Made by a program: the position numbers and the translations under genes
Assembly: GCA_015039465.1 (NCBI GenBank)
Contig: MU130157.1
Location: forward strand, 816,867 to 880,866
Length of the DNA: 64,000 bases
Source: Phlegmacium glaucopus
Lineage: Eukaryota > Basidiomycota > Agaricomycetes > Agaricales > Cortinariaceae
Direction: 5' to 3'
Notes under the pieces: generated by a model
Told to the model about the DNA's origin: nothing
The model's input: the letters and a program-made list of their open reading frames with translations, nothing else
Database searches by the model: none
Part shown: piece after piece, positions 44,304-56,728 of the stretch
How the letters are laid out: the number at the start of each line of letters is the position of its first letter
Numbering within the stretch: position 1 is the stretch's first letter

Positions 44304-47300
44304 TTAAGAAATGAGTTGACTGAGCGATGCGACGTGTGCTTTTCGTTTGCCAACAATTTGTGAATGAACGAGCGAGCCTCGAAGATCCCCTTCCAGCTAA
44401 AAATCGATATGAAAAAAAAACATGAGTGATGTGTGCGAGTTGAACAACGACGACAAGGAGACACATACCTGAAGAAGTTTATCAGCTTCCCACATCCTTG
44501 TGGGCAAGTTCTCCAATGAAACGTAGACAGCTGGGACCGATTCACAACGTAATAGTTCAGCTTCATTGCTGCGTAAGATGCCAAGAGCAATCCGGAAAAG
44601 AACATCAAGTCCATCCATGAGGAAAACGTCCCAGACTCTGAACAAAGTCTGAAACGACAAGAACAACGGTTAATAATGTTCGTAACGACCTTTGAGAAAA
44701 TGATAATAATGGAGGGACTAACCTCAACAGGTAAGCAATCTGTAAAAAGGGAAAGGAACCAAGAAAAACAGATAGCAGCGAGGTCTACACCGAGCTCTGT
44801 CAGATGAGCATGTAGTTTTGGGGTATACTCCTGGACATAGTCGAGGAGAACGAGTGGACATGCTCGAGAAGGTAAAAGAGATGGCGAAAAGAAATTTTCG
44901 GGAAGGATCCTTTCAACGATAGCGGCTAGCATCCAAAAGGCCTCTTCTTCATCTGCATGTACGAGCAAAAGAGTGGAAGTGATGAGGTTCATGCCTTGGC
45001 AATAACCAACCGCCGTGTTCCGACTTTCAGATAGAGACCATGAGTTAAGCATCCTGATAAAAAAGGCAACAAAAGAAAAAAACTCACCGACTATATGCGA
45101 TCAACACTCTACGCAACTTATCCACTCCAGCACCATCACCTCCAAAAAAGATATTCAAAGGCATCGTCCTTCCAACATCTTTCTCAATCTCAACAACCAC
45201 ACTATCGTGTTCATCCGTCTGAGCTAGTAAATCCTGAAACAAACCCGGCTCTTTCATGTCCAACGCCCCACTACATTCCATCCAAACTTTCGAGCGATAA
45301 ACCAGAGGGATTCCGTTCCTCACCAATCTATCAAACTCCCGCCTCTCATCCCTATTCGAAGAAAGCCCAAGCTGAGCAAATCCGATCAAGCCTTCACTGT
45401 GCGACAGTTCGTCCTCCTCACACGCAGTGCCTAATCCAAGAATAGCAGCGGCAGCGCCACCCGCGCCTGTACTGGTTGCAACAGAGGAAAGAAGTCCACC
45501 TGCTGCATTTCCCTTCGATAATTTGACCTTACTTCTCTGCTTAACGAAAGAATCCCATTCTTTCCGTTGGGATGCCTGTTGTTGGTCGTGGATCTCTGTT
45601 AACTGGTTGAGTAGTCGACGAACCGTGTTAGCACAAGCATGGCGCGGAGTATCGGAGTTGACGGAGAGGATGGAAGTGGTAGAGGCAGCCATTGAAGGAG
45701 GGATAGCAGCAGAAGTGATTGTAGAAGATCTTTTCCGACTCTTGGAGGACGACCGAGACTTGATGCTGACGGAATGAGAATCGCCAATGCCGTTAGCATC
45801 AAGAGGACCTCCAACAGGAACAGTAGCACTGCGTACGTCTGATTCTCCATTGCACGAACAACTGTCCTTGACAATGGAAATCGTATCCTTCACGAGTGCT
45901 CCATCCACATCTTCATCATCAGGCCAACTATTATCTTCCTCCCGATCGGCAATCTTCACACCTGTCAAGCATGCTGGAGCTGTGTTTCCACATTCTTTTG
46001 CTCGAATAAGCAACAGGACGTCGTATTGAGAGACATCATACATGAATCCATATCGGTCCGTCAAAGGTCGTTGGTTTTTATCATCATGATAGATCGTGTA
46101 TTTGGATGCAGATTGAGGTAAGGGTATAGTGAAACGAAAATCACGAGAGGTGAGAGGAGTATAGGTTCGCGATAGATACTGAGTTGGGGGTTTTGCTTTT
46201 GCGGGGATAATGGACTCCAAAGGAACAAAAGCGAATTTTCGATTGGGAGTGGTGGTATTTGCTGCCGTGGTATTGGGTGCCGACGAAACTGCTGTGTCAT
46301 GTCCTTGCCCACCAGGATTTTTTTCACCCATATTTGAAGGTTTCCTCTGCTGCTGCTGACTCATAAAGGACCCAAAAGGTGATGGGAAGGGAGGAGATTT
46401 CTTGGACTGCATAATAGATGCAGATCTCGATGTATTTGACTTTCGCATACTTTCAGCTTGTCCTGCTAAAGCTCGATTGAGACTTGTAGTAGCGTCGGCC
46501 GACCCGGTTCCAGGACTCAAAGTAACCACAGGACCCGATCTCTCAGTAAAATCAGGCGAATGATCGTTTTTCATATCTTTGCGGTCCTTGGGGCGCTCGT
46601 GGAACGTGACTGCTGCATCGCGAGCATTTTTGATGAGGTCCATGGCTAGCTTTGCAACAAGAGGCCCTGTATCACGGCCTTGATCTGCCAGGACGCTACT
46701 AGGGTCTGATGTCATGACGCGTGTTGCATTTGCAATCGCTCGAAGCGTAGCCCCCTGCATAAGAACAGGGTGGGGATCCTCACTTATAGATGATACTTTG
46801 GTAGCACCATGTGTTGTCTGGGGTGAAACGAGGCTGTCAAACGTGGTGACCACAGGGGCAGCGGTTGAAGGCGAAAATGAAGGTTGAGCAGGAGAAGATA
46901 CAATAGACAGGCCTGTCAACATAGAAGGAATATTAGTGTGTCCTGATTTGATAGAAGCGGTATCAGAGGTGTTGGTAGCGTCAGAAGTCTCGGTTGTGAC
47001 AATGGATTGTTTTTTGGAGGATGAGGAAGGAGGACCAGAATTCAATATCGATATGCCTAGGGAACTAAACACGCCCCTGGCAGCTCTTCGTCTGTGAGGT
47101 TTGAGTGTCGATTCATTGGACAGTCCATCGGCTGGAGGATCTTTGTCGTCATCGCGTACTGGCCGCTCTCGTGATCGTCCTTTAGCCCACCACGTACCCA
47201 TCCAATCACCTATCGAGGGTCGTTCTTGGCGTGTTTTGTGCGGTACCAATGTTGGTTCCCCAGCGGAGTCATCATCATGCTCAGGATTATCAGGTGTTTG

Positions 47301-48284
47301 CGTTATTTCATCTTGGGGTGGCAGGTCAAGGTCTGGAGTGGTGTCTGGAGTGGATTCGAGCTTCGTTGAAGTTTCTTCAGGCATCGGTGAAGTTTCTTCA
47401 GGCATCGGTGAAAGTGCGTGGTCAGCCTGATTTCGTGATAGTGGGACCTCGTCGGCAACAGCTTCAGCAAGGGAGTCCGTGAGTGACTGTAGAAACATGA
47501 GTATTCGAATATCACGATTAAATAGCGGACGCACCATAACACTTTGTTTTCTACGAACATTGTGCTCATGCTCGTCGTCATCGGTAAACAACGACTGTAT
47601 GACGCGTCTAGCGACGTCTTGTTCTGAAGGTTCAAGTTCCTTCAATAGTTCATCTGCTCTCGTTCTCCTAGCAAGCTCCTTCTCGTACAAAATCCTCCTT
47701 GCATCTTCTAATTCCAATCTAACGCGTGATAGGTTGTGCACTGCCGAAGATAGAATACGCAGAGTTGTATGATATGGGTGATTAGGAACATCTGCAGGTG
47801 ATTCTGACGCGCTGAGCTTTGATATAGTGGTTTGAATTGCCTCGTCGGAATATGTGTGCCATTTCGTAGCAAGGACCTGGCTGTTGATAGCAGGTGCCAC
47901 ACCCTCTACTTCTGGTTCACCTGTGACGATGTATTCTGGGTTGGGTTGACCTAGAGAACGGTCTTGTAGTGACCCCACCACGAATAGCGGTGCTGTTCTG
48001 TCCCACATTCCCGCGAGAGAGGCCGACGACCCTCCACGACCTGAATTTAACTCGGTGGACTGCCCTTTCTCTGATTTACTATATCCGCGTACACTTCCGT
48101 CCCAATTCGGGGCATCTTGTAGGTCTTGTTCAAGTTGAGCTTTTAGAGTAAAGTAATTTCCTGCTGCTGCTGTCGATTTTGTGTCGCTGGGCTGGGTGCC
48201 CCGATTTCTGCGACCTCTCGAAGGTATTTGTTCAGGAGAAAGTGGATGTGAATGAACCGGGGTCTTGTTATGAGACGATGCCAT
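44304..48284 (-). CDS. TBC-domain Rab GTPase-activating protein
   Basis: Four exons on the minus strand: 48284-45088, 45023-44723, 44648-44469, 44396-44304; about 1256 codons. The first 950 residues are mostly disordered Ser/Pro/Thr-rich sequence with a coiled-coil stretch (VRLELEDARRILYEKELARR) and a tandem MPEET duplication. The TBC domain begins near RNGIPLVYRSKVW; the arginine finger is in EKDVGRT (IxxDxxRT) and the glutamine finger in GYCQGMN. WFLSLFTDCLP and LFRVWDVFL complete the domain. These proteins speed GTP hydrolysis by Rab GTPases in vesicle traffic; the target Rab cannot be told. Splicing at 45031/45024 is chosen to give SRRNTAVGYCQG; the upstream in-frame stop belongs to the intron. 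A 51-nt in-frame stretch (about 47535-47485) that starts GTGCGT and ends TACAG may be an additional intron, which would shorten the protein by 17 residues. Confidence 0.9.
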
Positions 48285-48613
48285 GGTCCTTTGTGATCAA
48301 CGAACTTGGTTTTTAGAACATAAGTCCAACTTGAAGCTAGTGACGGTGTGTACGACAGAGTTTGCCTCGTGCCGCTTCCACTTGTCAGTAGATGTCGAGC
48401 ACGTTGATCCAGGACCCGTGGCCTAACAAGATTGTGTACTTGGTGGAACAAAGGAGGAGGTAACGTTATCTGCATTTACATTAATTTTGATATGAATAAC
48501 AATAGTCATTTTAAATAACTAGTCACGATTGTAAGTAACTACAAATTGGAAATAGAATCACAAGCAGTCGCTAGCCGGATCATCAAAAGCCGTCCATCTG
48601 GCCACATTCAAAG

Positions 48614-49258
48614 TCAACGGCCACTAGCACCAGCCTGAGAGCTACCAGTCTCCATGTTGACGTCGGTGCAATTATCATACAGATAGACAGGGACCCCATA
48701 AAAGACCTCCAAGTCGGTGTTATTGTCAGATGCATAGACAAGACCTTCGTCAAAATTGCTCATTTCAGGTAGCGTTGGGAAAGTCCCCGAGCCGAAGTCG
48801 GTGTTATTGTCAGACGCATAGACAGGAGCTTCATCATGAAAGTGGCCCCTTGCACGTAGCATTTGGTAAAGCTCGTCGGCGGTCGTATTGGAATGAGGAT
48901 TGTCCTTTTCAAGTAGTATTGAGTAAGTTATCGGGTCGACGCTGGCGTTATTAACTTGACCAAAGATGTCCGTTAGCTCTTGGTCAAGGGCTGATAATAT
49001 TTGATCCCTTCGTGGATGATTGTTGATGTCCGCACACAAGGTCCTTGCTAATGCTTCTAATGCTTCGAAAGTCATGGAAGAGGAATCGTTGACGTTAATA
49101 GGCATGTTTGGGGGTGGTACAGGCGATTCAGGCGATTCCGAATTATGCTGCATGTCGATTAATGTTATGTGCAAAAGGGTTTGAAAGGAGACGGTAGGAC
49201 TTTGATTGTAATTCGATTTGAACCCAGGGCTAGTGACGCAATATTTCGATGATTTCAT
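48614..49258 (-). CDS. Orphan acidic protein with repeated YASDNNTD motif
   Basis: Uninterrupted frame of 214 codons; the more likely start is the internal Met at 49153 (MQHNSESPE). No family recognised. The C-terminal third contains near-repeats: APVYASDNNTDFG, GLVYASDNNTDLE and VPVYLYDNCTDVN, spaced about 30 residues. Acidic, no signal peptide, no membrane segment. The three repeats make a chance frame less likely. Lies upstream of and in the same orientation as the TBC gene. Confidence 0.45.
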   Translation of the reverse strand: MKSSKYCVTSPGFKSNYNQSPTVSFQTLLHITLIDMQHNSESPESPVPPPNMPINVNDSSSMTFEALEALARTLCADINNHPRRDQILSALDQELTDIFGQVNNASVDPITYSILLEKDNPHSNTTADELYQMLRARGHFHDEAPVYASDNNTDFGSGTFPTLPEMSNFDEGLVYASDNNTDLEVFYGVPVYLYDNCTDVNMETGSSQAGASGR

Positions 49259-49930
49259 CTCGAGTGAACGTGGCTCCTTATATAGGTTTGGGAACTATGA
49301 GACGTATTTATTTTGCCGGCCACCATCAGAAGGCAGTACAATCAAATCATTGTACTCACATCAGTCGGGGAAGGCGGGACAACTTAACGCAATCAAATCA
49401 GGCCACGCGGTGACTGAAATCCGCAATTATGGCCATGGAAGATCTGTTACACAAGGGGCAAGGCCATCCAAGGGCCTCCAAGGTCTTGCCACCAACTCGT
49501 ACTGTCGTTATGATGATATGACAAATAATATTCCCTTTTTGTTCAAGGCCTGTCTCATACAACGCTTAACTCTGCTTGTGTCTTTGCTTTGCATTGGCCT
49601 CGCGCATATTGTCCTAGTCCCATGGTCTGATGCAATTCCTCGACTCGGAAATGGCAGTAGTGGCCTGAATCTTCAATTGCATAGTCCTCAGGAGGAAAAT
49701 TCATCAAAAATATACAAAACATACCTTTTTGTAAGTTCCGGAGTCAAGGATGTCACTTTGGCGATCCATGATATGCAACGGGCTCCAAGCTTCCGGCTAT
49801 CTCAAATAAAAATAATGAGCAATTTCAACATACTGGCTTTGTGAACGCAAATCCAAGGACCAGCATAAAGAGAAAGAATGAGATCTAAACGTAATTAGGT
49901 GCATTGGTTGGCAAGTACAACGGTATTGAA
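49259..49930. other. No confident gene
   Basis: A 208-codon plus-strand frame (49218-49844) overlaps the orphan's 5' end and shows no motif apart from a hydrophobic stretch (LTLLVSLLCIGLAHIVLV). It could be a real small membrane protein but I would not annotate it. Confidence 0.35.
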
Positions 49931-50719
49931 TTATTTTATCAAGGTCAATGCGACCGTTGAGACAGCAGTAGCTGCAAGAACGACGTAACCTGTGGCGTAT
50001 GCCCCCTTGACACTAACAACTAAAGGAAAGCAATTCTTAGTATGAGATCTGATACCATTAGGAGATTATGAATATACTGACACTTGACCATATCCCAGCT
50101 TAAATGTCGCAGACCGTTAAGAGAATGGAATGCAAAAGGTGCCGCGAGTATGGCCTTGCTAGCATATTTGACACCTTCCGGAAGACTAGCAATGAATTCG
50201 ACGACGTGTATACTGTCAAAGGTCCCTGGAGCGATAAGGTAAGCCATAGAGAAACCGTAGAGCACTAAGATAATAAGGCGCAGTGTTGATTCAGTATTCG
50301 ACCTTGAGAAAGAGAAAACAGAGCAGCAACGCACAAACGCTCAATCCAGCACCGGTCACACGGTTAGCAATAGACGCTATCCATGTAAGTTGAGGTTGGT
50401 AGATGGTGAAATGGGGACTGTTGGGACGGTTAAGGCGCTGCTTGTTCAGGATCTCCGTACTCGCAGATGGTGGTAGTGATTGAATTTGGATGGAACTGGA
50501 CGCGAGGATCTATCAACGATATTCGTCGATTTCAGTGAACAATACTCTACCGTTTCCCGACTACGTTCCGCAAAACCACTTGGTTGCGTACTGGAAACAC
50601 AAACACAAACAAGGATGAGAAATGTCAACTTCTTCAATGTCCAACACTGACTTACTAAAGCTGGGGCTGAAGGCAGATTTTCTGAGGGCAGAACCGAGTC
50701 CAAGCGCTCTAGTCGACAT
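49931..50719 (-). CDS. SDH3: Succinate dehydrogenase cytochrome b560 subunit (complex II membrane anchor)
   Basis: Five exons on the minus strand: 50719-50656, 50590-50551, 50495-50335, 50264-50082, 50019-49931; 178 codons plus stop, the family's normal length. Mitochondrial presequence-like basic N-terminus ([17 protein letters not shown]). The signature [18 protein letters not shown] and [13 protein letters not shown], then a membrane helix ([10 protein letters not shown]), then [12 protein letters not shown] with the His that ligates haem b, and a last membrane helix ([18 protein letters not shown]). With Sdh4 it anchors the SDH1/SDH2 dimer to the inner membrane and forms the ubiquinone site. 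The presequence region is spliced through donors GTAAGT and GTAGAG; the junctions were set by phase and by the conserved peptide. Divergent from the SH3 gene. Confidence 0.92.
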
Positions 50720-51229
50720 GATTATGCTTGAAGAATGCGGTCGCGCGTAAGATGTTCAGTCCGTATGGCGATTTATCTTGGTGCTGGGGGTCGGTGGACG
50801 TCGGAGAAAGTGCGACAATGGAACTCCGCTCCGAATTGTGGCCCACTCACGTGGTAGCTATCGGAAGGCCTGAAGCAGCCTGAAGCTAAATATTGAACAA
50901 CAAGCGCCCGTTGTCTTCCTCGCAATTTTATATTTTGCAGGATTTTCTGGCTCGTAGCCATATCTCCAACGCCATGATCCAGGATATATGTAACGATGAT
51001 GTGTTCAATGATCTAATTTTATCATCGGCTATGAGCAACGGTACTTGTAATCCACGGCACACGGCCCATGGCACCTGTTAGTATTATCTACACGATAAGT
51101 AATCCAAGTCGAAATCGCCGTGAATCTCCACGGTAATAATAGTAAACACAGCTTGGCTCCTTCTTTTAAGGCCTTGCACCGCAAGCCTCTTCCCAAGGAC
51201 TACTATCACCTCGCGCAGATTGTGCATCT

Positions 51230-51662
51230 ATGTCCAAAAATCCTCAACAGAAGTGGTTTCGGGTACGTCAGTTGTCTCAGTTAAACCAGTCGATACTTTT
51301 ACTTATACAATACATAAAAGGTTTCCCAAACAGAAGGAGCGGCCGAACAAGCCGGTTCCATCCTATTCTCTGTCCTTTGCATGCATGACTGCCCTTCAAG
51401 CAGTGATGCAATGCTGTCGTTTCAGAAGGGAGAAATTCTGGACATCACCCAACGTCAAGACGATTCAGGATGGTGGGCAGCGATGAGATCAGGAGAGTCG
51501 AAAGTAGGCTGGATCTCCAAGTCATACGTGCAGCAACTGTCGAAGGAGATGGCTGAAAAGCTACGAAACATACCCCAAGTAGTGCGGGTACACGAATTCA
51601 ACGCTGAACAATTGTATAATTCGCCTGTTGGCTCTGGGTTAACCGGCTATAGCTGGAACTAG
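51230..51662 (+). CDS. Short SH3-domain protein, resembling the N-terminus of a CDC25-type RasGEF
   Basis: Two exons, 51230-51262 and 51321-51662; 124 codons. A single SH3 domain fills residues of about 25-85 (VLCMHDCPSSSDAMLSFQKG, GEILDITQRQDDSGWWAAM, GWISKSYV, given as separate strings). The ALYDY position reads CMHDC. The tail ERAEQLYN-like sequence (FNAEQLYNSPVG) resembles the linker that follows SH3 in basidiomycete CDC25-like Ras exchange factors, where a REM/RasGEF domain should come next. Here a stop follows at 51660 and no GEF domain is found downstream. It may be a truncated duplicate that became a free SH3 adaptor, or a dead fragment; the intact short frame does not decide. Confidence 0.7.
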
Positions 51663-53059
51663 TTATGTCACTAAGAAGTGGTGCGTTTTCATCTTGTGCC
51701 AGTGTTCAAAAGATGTTGCAACCTCATTGCCCTTCTGCTAGTGTCTTCTTAGAATTTTCGAAGTTTATAGCACAGCAATTTTTGGAGGACGTTCAGAATG
51801 TACGAGATGGATCGATTACAGAAATTTCGCACAAGTAGTACTACCGAGCCGGAAATGTCATTATATGTATAACAATACCACCCTCTGAGAAGTCTTATTG
51901 CAAGCTTTTTATTCCATACGCATCCATTTTCGGCTTGAATGTGGGATGGTTGTATATTAACTTCACCGATAGCCCTGAAATATTTCGCAGTCTGGCATTA
52001 TGAATTCGTAAGTATCCAATTCTATTGAGTCGCCGAAGAGAAGGGGCCTGACTTGAGATGACCTTGATGGGTTAGTAAGAACTTCCGCACCTTGAGTACA
52101 TAGTCCCGTGGCGACCGAGATTTGAAAAATGAAGGCCTTCTATGGTGGGCAAGTCATTATACTTGAGCGCTTCAACCCTAGCATAAAATCTTTATCGTTC
52201 CCAGGGCTAAAAGGCGGGATGTAGAAGGATGACAGGTTTGTACGATCTTTTCAGTTTTGAAAGTTTTGAATACTGTATGATTTGACCGAGGGAGTATTCG
52301 GCGTAAGCGGCATTGTTGAGATAGAATGATGCATGGGCCCACCGAGGAACCGGTGAAGATCCTTGATATGTGTTAAACTGGACTAGCTTGACCGTTTAAT
52401 TAGATAAAGATGGAAAGGACAGTCCCACGAGAGCTTCTGTGATTCTCGGAAAAGGTGGTAATATACCTAGGTTGGTAAGTGGCATCCAATGGTCGGATGA
52501 GAAATTGTCCCATGACCGTCCCCAAAATCATTGTTTTGATCATGAGGGGAAGATCGAGAACCATCATCCATTGTGAAAAAGAATTTTTTCTAATGATGGA
52601 TCATGATCAAAGTAGTCAGTGGTGCGAATACGTTTTCCGAAAAACGAAAGTCGTTGGGAAGACATAACGTCAGGTCGATTGGTGATCCGAGTTAATCAAT
52701 GTCGAGGTATACGAAATCTAATTAACTCACGTTCGATATCTGAGGCAGCACTGAAGGTAAGTATCCTCAATAGCTTGAAAAGAGCTAGCGGGCGCTGGAC
52801 AGTCCTAATTTCTTGCAAATTCTTGAAAGGAACAAACGTCTTTGAACAATTTGAGAGATTATTTTACCGCCATTGTATTCGGAATGAAGCTTGGGCTAAG
52901 TTTATTTGCAGAACAGGGCCTAAGACGTGTAGAACAAACAAACCCAAGATGGCGTCACGGGGACTAAGGACACGTCGCAATCGTGAACACCACCCTTTTT
53001 CTCTCATATACTTACGACTGGCAGGCCAACAGTCCCTTGCATCGATATAGGCGTCAATA
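51663..53059. other. No gene recognised
   Basis: 1.4 kb between the SH3 gene and ERV41. No RasGEF motif in any frame. The segment 52619-53050 has an open frame with no family signal, probably chance. Confidence 0.5.
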
Positions 53060-54937
53060 ATGTCAACTACTCCTTCAGAGGAGGCTTCCTTGCTTGATAA
53101 ACTCGATACTACACCCTTGGCCAAATTCGATGCGTTCCCAAAGATACCTTCGACTTACAAGGCTCGTTCAGAGTCTCGCGGGTTTATGACATTATTCGTT
53201 GCTTTGCTGGCATTCATGCTGGTCGTAAATGACATAGGCGAATTTCTCTGGGGTTGGCCCGACTTTGAGTTCAGCGTGGATAATAACCCATCGAAGTATT
53301 TAAACATTAATATTGATTTGGTTGTGGCCATGCCGTGTGGATGTGAGTGTTGTACTCTCGCCTCTAATTATAGTGCTGACGTTGTTGGATAGATCTAAGT
53401 GTCGACTTGAGAGATGCTATGGGCGATCGATTGTTTTTGAGTGGTGGGTTTCGTCGTAATGGAGTCCTCTTTGATGTTGGACAAGCCACCGCTCTGAAGT
53501 AAGTGTTTTTGCATTCTTTCGTGGCGTTGGATTCTAAATTTGAATTTACAGGGAGCATTCAGCAGCACTATCTGCAAGGCAAGCAGTCGCTCAGTCACGC
53601 AACTCTCGCGGTCTGTTCGACTGGTTGCTCCGGAGAGAAAAAGCTTTATTCAAGCCTATGTATAATTATGAACCGGCTGAAAGTGCTTGCAGAATATCTG
53701 GTACTCTGGCGGTTAAACGGGTGACGGGTGCGTTTTCTATCATACGATTTGTTCTCCCGGCTGATATTTGCCCACTAGCCAACCTACATATCACGAGTCT
53801 TGGACATGGATATGCTAGCTTTTCACATGTCGACCATAAACGTAGGTTGTCGTGACCATTCAGATTTTTGCCCCGCTGAACTGAAATCATAGAAATGAAC
53901 TTTTCTCATATCGTCACCGAATTCTCTTTTGGTCCTCATTTCCCAGACATTGTACAACCACTCGACAACTCCTTCGAAGCAACAGATAAAAGTCAGTTTA
54001 ATCCTTGTTTAATCATGAATCTATCACTAACCCTCGATTAGATTTCATCGCGTTCCAGTATTTCCTCCACATTGTCCCAACCACTTACATTGCCCCTCGA
54101 ACGAACCCTCTACGGACTAATCAATATAGTGTTACACATTATACACGTGAGGTACAACATGACCGAGGGACCCCTGGAATCTTTTTCAAATTCGAACTCG
54201 ACCCTCTGCATATCACACTACACCAGCGAACAACGACCTTCCTCCACCTTCTCATCCGAGTAGTCGGCGTTCTTGGGGGCGTCTTCGTATGCATGGGTTA
54301 TGCCATTCGCATTACCACGCGTGCTGTTGAGGTCGTTTCCGGTGCAGACCAAGCACCTGGTATCGTCGCTGCAGAGTCTTCTGGTGTGAAAGTGGGCTTG
54401 AGAGCGAAATGGGGTGGAAGCGAATTACGTGCGCGACCCAGGAGTGGTAAATTAGTTCCTCAAGGTAGTGGTTGGGTCATGGAAGGGGGAAGCACTTCAC
54501 CATATTCCAGTTACAACAACACGCCGCTTCTTACTGGATTTCCTTCACCTGGTATACCGTCTCCCTACATCAATCCTGCCACTTCAGCTCCTTCTACTCC
54601 TAATCCAGCTACACCTGGCTCTGTAGGCCTTGGATATCCGTCAGGTTCATTTGGACCTATACCATCGCCGGGAGGTATACGGACATCAGCCAGCCTTGGT
54701 CCTCCACCTCGGACTCCTCGTTCGACTAGTGCAGGATCTATTCATTCTCCTCTATCACCTGGTTCAACACAAACTTTGTTACCCTCAGATCCTAACGACC
54801 CAGGTGTTGTATTAAATATGCCTTCATCTGCATCGCATAGTGACTATCCTGCCTCGGCTAATCCTCCTAATGGAAACGGGTTTCAAATGACACTCTCGCC
54901 GCCACCTAAAAAAGTTGTCCCGGGGAAAGATGATTGA
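53060..54937 (+). CDS. ERV41: ERV41/ERGIC2-type COPII vesicle protein
   Basis: Six exons: 53060-53342, 53393-53498, 53552-53727, 53779-53841, 53893-53991, 54042-54937; 540 codons plus stop. Erv41 and Erv46 form a cargo-receptor complex cycling between the endoplasmic reticulum and Golgi. Visible: N-terminal cytosolic KLDTTPLAKFDAFPKIP, first membrane segment (FMTLFVALLAFMLVVNDIGE), lumenal domain with DLVVAMPCGYLSVDLRDAMG, ANLHITSLGHGYASFSHVDH, MNFSHIVTEFSFGPHFP and FQYFLHIVPTTYI, and second membrane segment (LLIRVVGVLGGVFVCMGYAI). The last 180 residues are a Pro/Ser/Gly-rich cytosolic tail, typical of basidiomycete Erv41. No defect. Confidence 0.92.
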
Positions 54938-56728
54938 AGTCCGTCTGTTTTTTTTGTACATAGGAGGGTTGTTATAGGTAGCATTTGATGACGTTGCATG
55001 GATTTTTATTTACTTTGACCTGGTCGTAAGGAACATTGTTTTTTTTTGCACCTGGGGCTTAATAAATTCTTTTGTTGTCGCCGTCATGTATTGTATCTGA
55101 CCAGATGGAATTTGCCTCTCATAACCCAATTTCTGACTTGTGGCTGCGAAACATTTATTTCAGACATTGGAAGAGATGAGGATTGGTGATTTTTTTTTGC
55201 ATTCGAAAACAAGGATCGTTGTGCATTCAGCTGACATGGTTCACATTGCATGTCATTCCAATATCAAGATATTTGCATCCAATGGTAAAAGTTATCATAT
55301 ACTGTTCCTTCAAATGTGCTAATCTCACACTGTTCCATGGAGCAGCAGAGCTAATTATATATATAAAGGGACATTTTGTTGAGAATTTGAGCAACATCAA
55401 GAAAATGTCCCACTGAACTTTGGCAACTCAGACTTTGGAAATAGAAACTTTGAGTAACTTTCACTTTAGAAGCAGCATCTATTGATAACTTTGACTTTGG
55501 AAAAGTGTCTTTGACTACGCAAGAACACTTTGAGATGGGTCTTTGTATGACTTATTTATTTCTGACAGTCTGTACCGTCTCTATGGCCCGCATTGAGGTG
55601 CACTAACTAAAATATACAAACTACTTTACAAGCCATAGGGGCTGACAAGCAAATAGGTGGGTGCTGAAGGTTTTGAATTTTGAACAACCAAATTTTTGTT
55701 AAGATCGTTTACATAAACTCCATTGCACATGATGGAATCAACAAAAAGTTCAACTTGAACCTTGCACAGATCTTCGTCCTTGTTGTCTCCCACCACTCCA
55801 CCATCCCCATGCCACTGTCATCGCCAGTTTTACGACCAACCTGCTTGGCGCCATTGCTGCCATGTCATTGTGACACTCCTCAACATGGAAGCACTTCAAC
55901 TTCACCACTACTCATTGCTGTAGGCCAACCCCATGAAGATGGACAAATTAGATCATTTTCCCTTTGTCTGTGTTCAAGTGTTTGTTGGTCCGTAGGTGTA
56001 AAAAATTGATGCATAAGCATTGATAGGATGTATTGGTTCAGAAGGTCATCATGTACCGAGAGTGGTGGCATTTGTTTCAATGACAATTGAAGATTGCGCT
56101 GCCAATATCTCAATGAATTGCTTGTGACACAGCTTACTTCAAAATATGATTATATAACTACATCAAAAGCGTGAAAGCGAAATGCTATGGTGAATGCGGC
56201 CAACTTTGAACTACCCTAAATATATTATCATTTGTCGAGGTGCCTTTTATGGATTATGGCGGTAGTTCACTCCAATACAGGGGGCGTCGAGAGCTTTCAA
56301 GGTTAATAGAGCTTGATCTCTGCCTCTGTAATTGCGTTTCCGTAACCCTCATAGTGTTCAAAACATTTCTGAGAAGGCCAAATGGACGCAGCCACCAAAG
56401 GCCCATCAAAATGGACTAGATTATCCATGACTCACATTCCACCAAGTAGTCACTATCAATGAGGCGCAGGAACATGTCCTGCAACTTGGGCTATAGTCAC
56501 ATAAATGGTAGAAATCATTGGACTAGAACTTGTACAGTATGGGCTACAAGGAGGTATGTCGTGTTAATGAAAACTAGTCAGGATATTTACAGAATTTGAG
56601 GGTCTTTTGCTGCCCGCTCTCAATCTATCATGTAAGATAAATTCAAAATGTTAAAATTTTGGTTTAAATGGAACATACCCAGTTGTATAGCAAACCAAGA
56701 ATCAAAGGCAATCCGCTGAGGTCATGCT
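54938..56728. other. No gene recognised
   Basis: 1.8 kb with TTTGACTTTGGAA-type short repeats (55425-55540) and small frames only. Polyadenylation-like AATAAA at 55059 probably serves ERV41. Confidence 0.5.

Noticed and set aside
49218..49844. 208-codon plus-strand frame
   Set aside because: Overlaps the minus-strand orphan, no motif, mixed composition; not enough support to call a gene.
52619..53050. 143-codon frame upstream of ERV41
   Set aside because: No motif, and no splice or start context that sets it apart from chance.
54072..54815. Frames in other phases within the last ERV41 exon
   Set aside because: Shadows of the ERV41 coding sequence.
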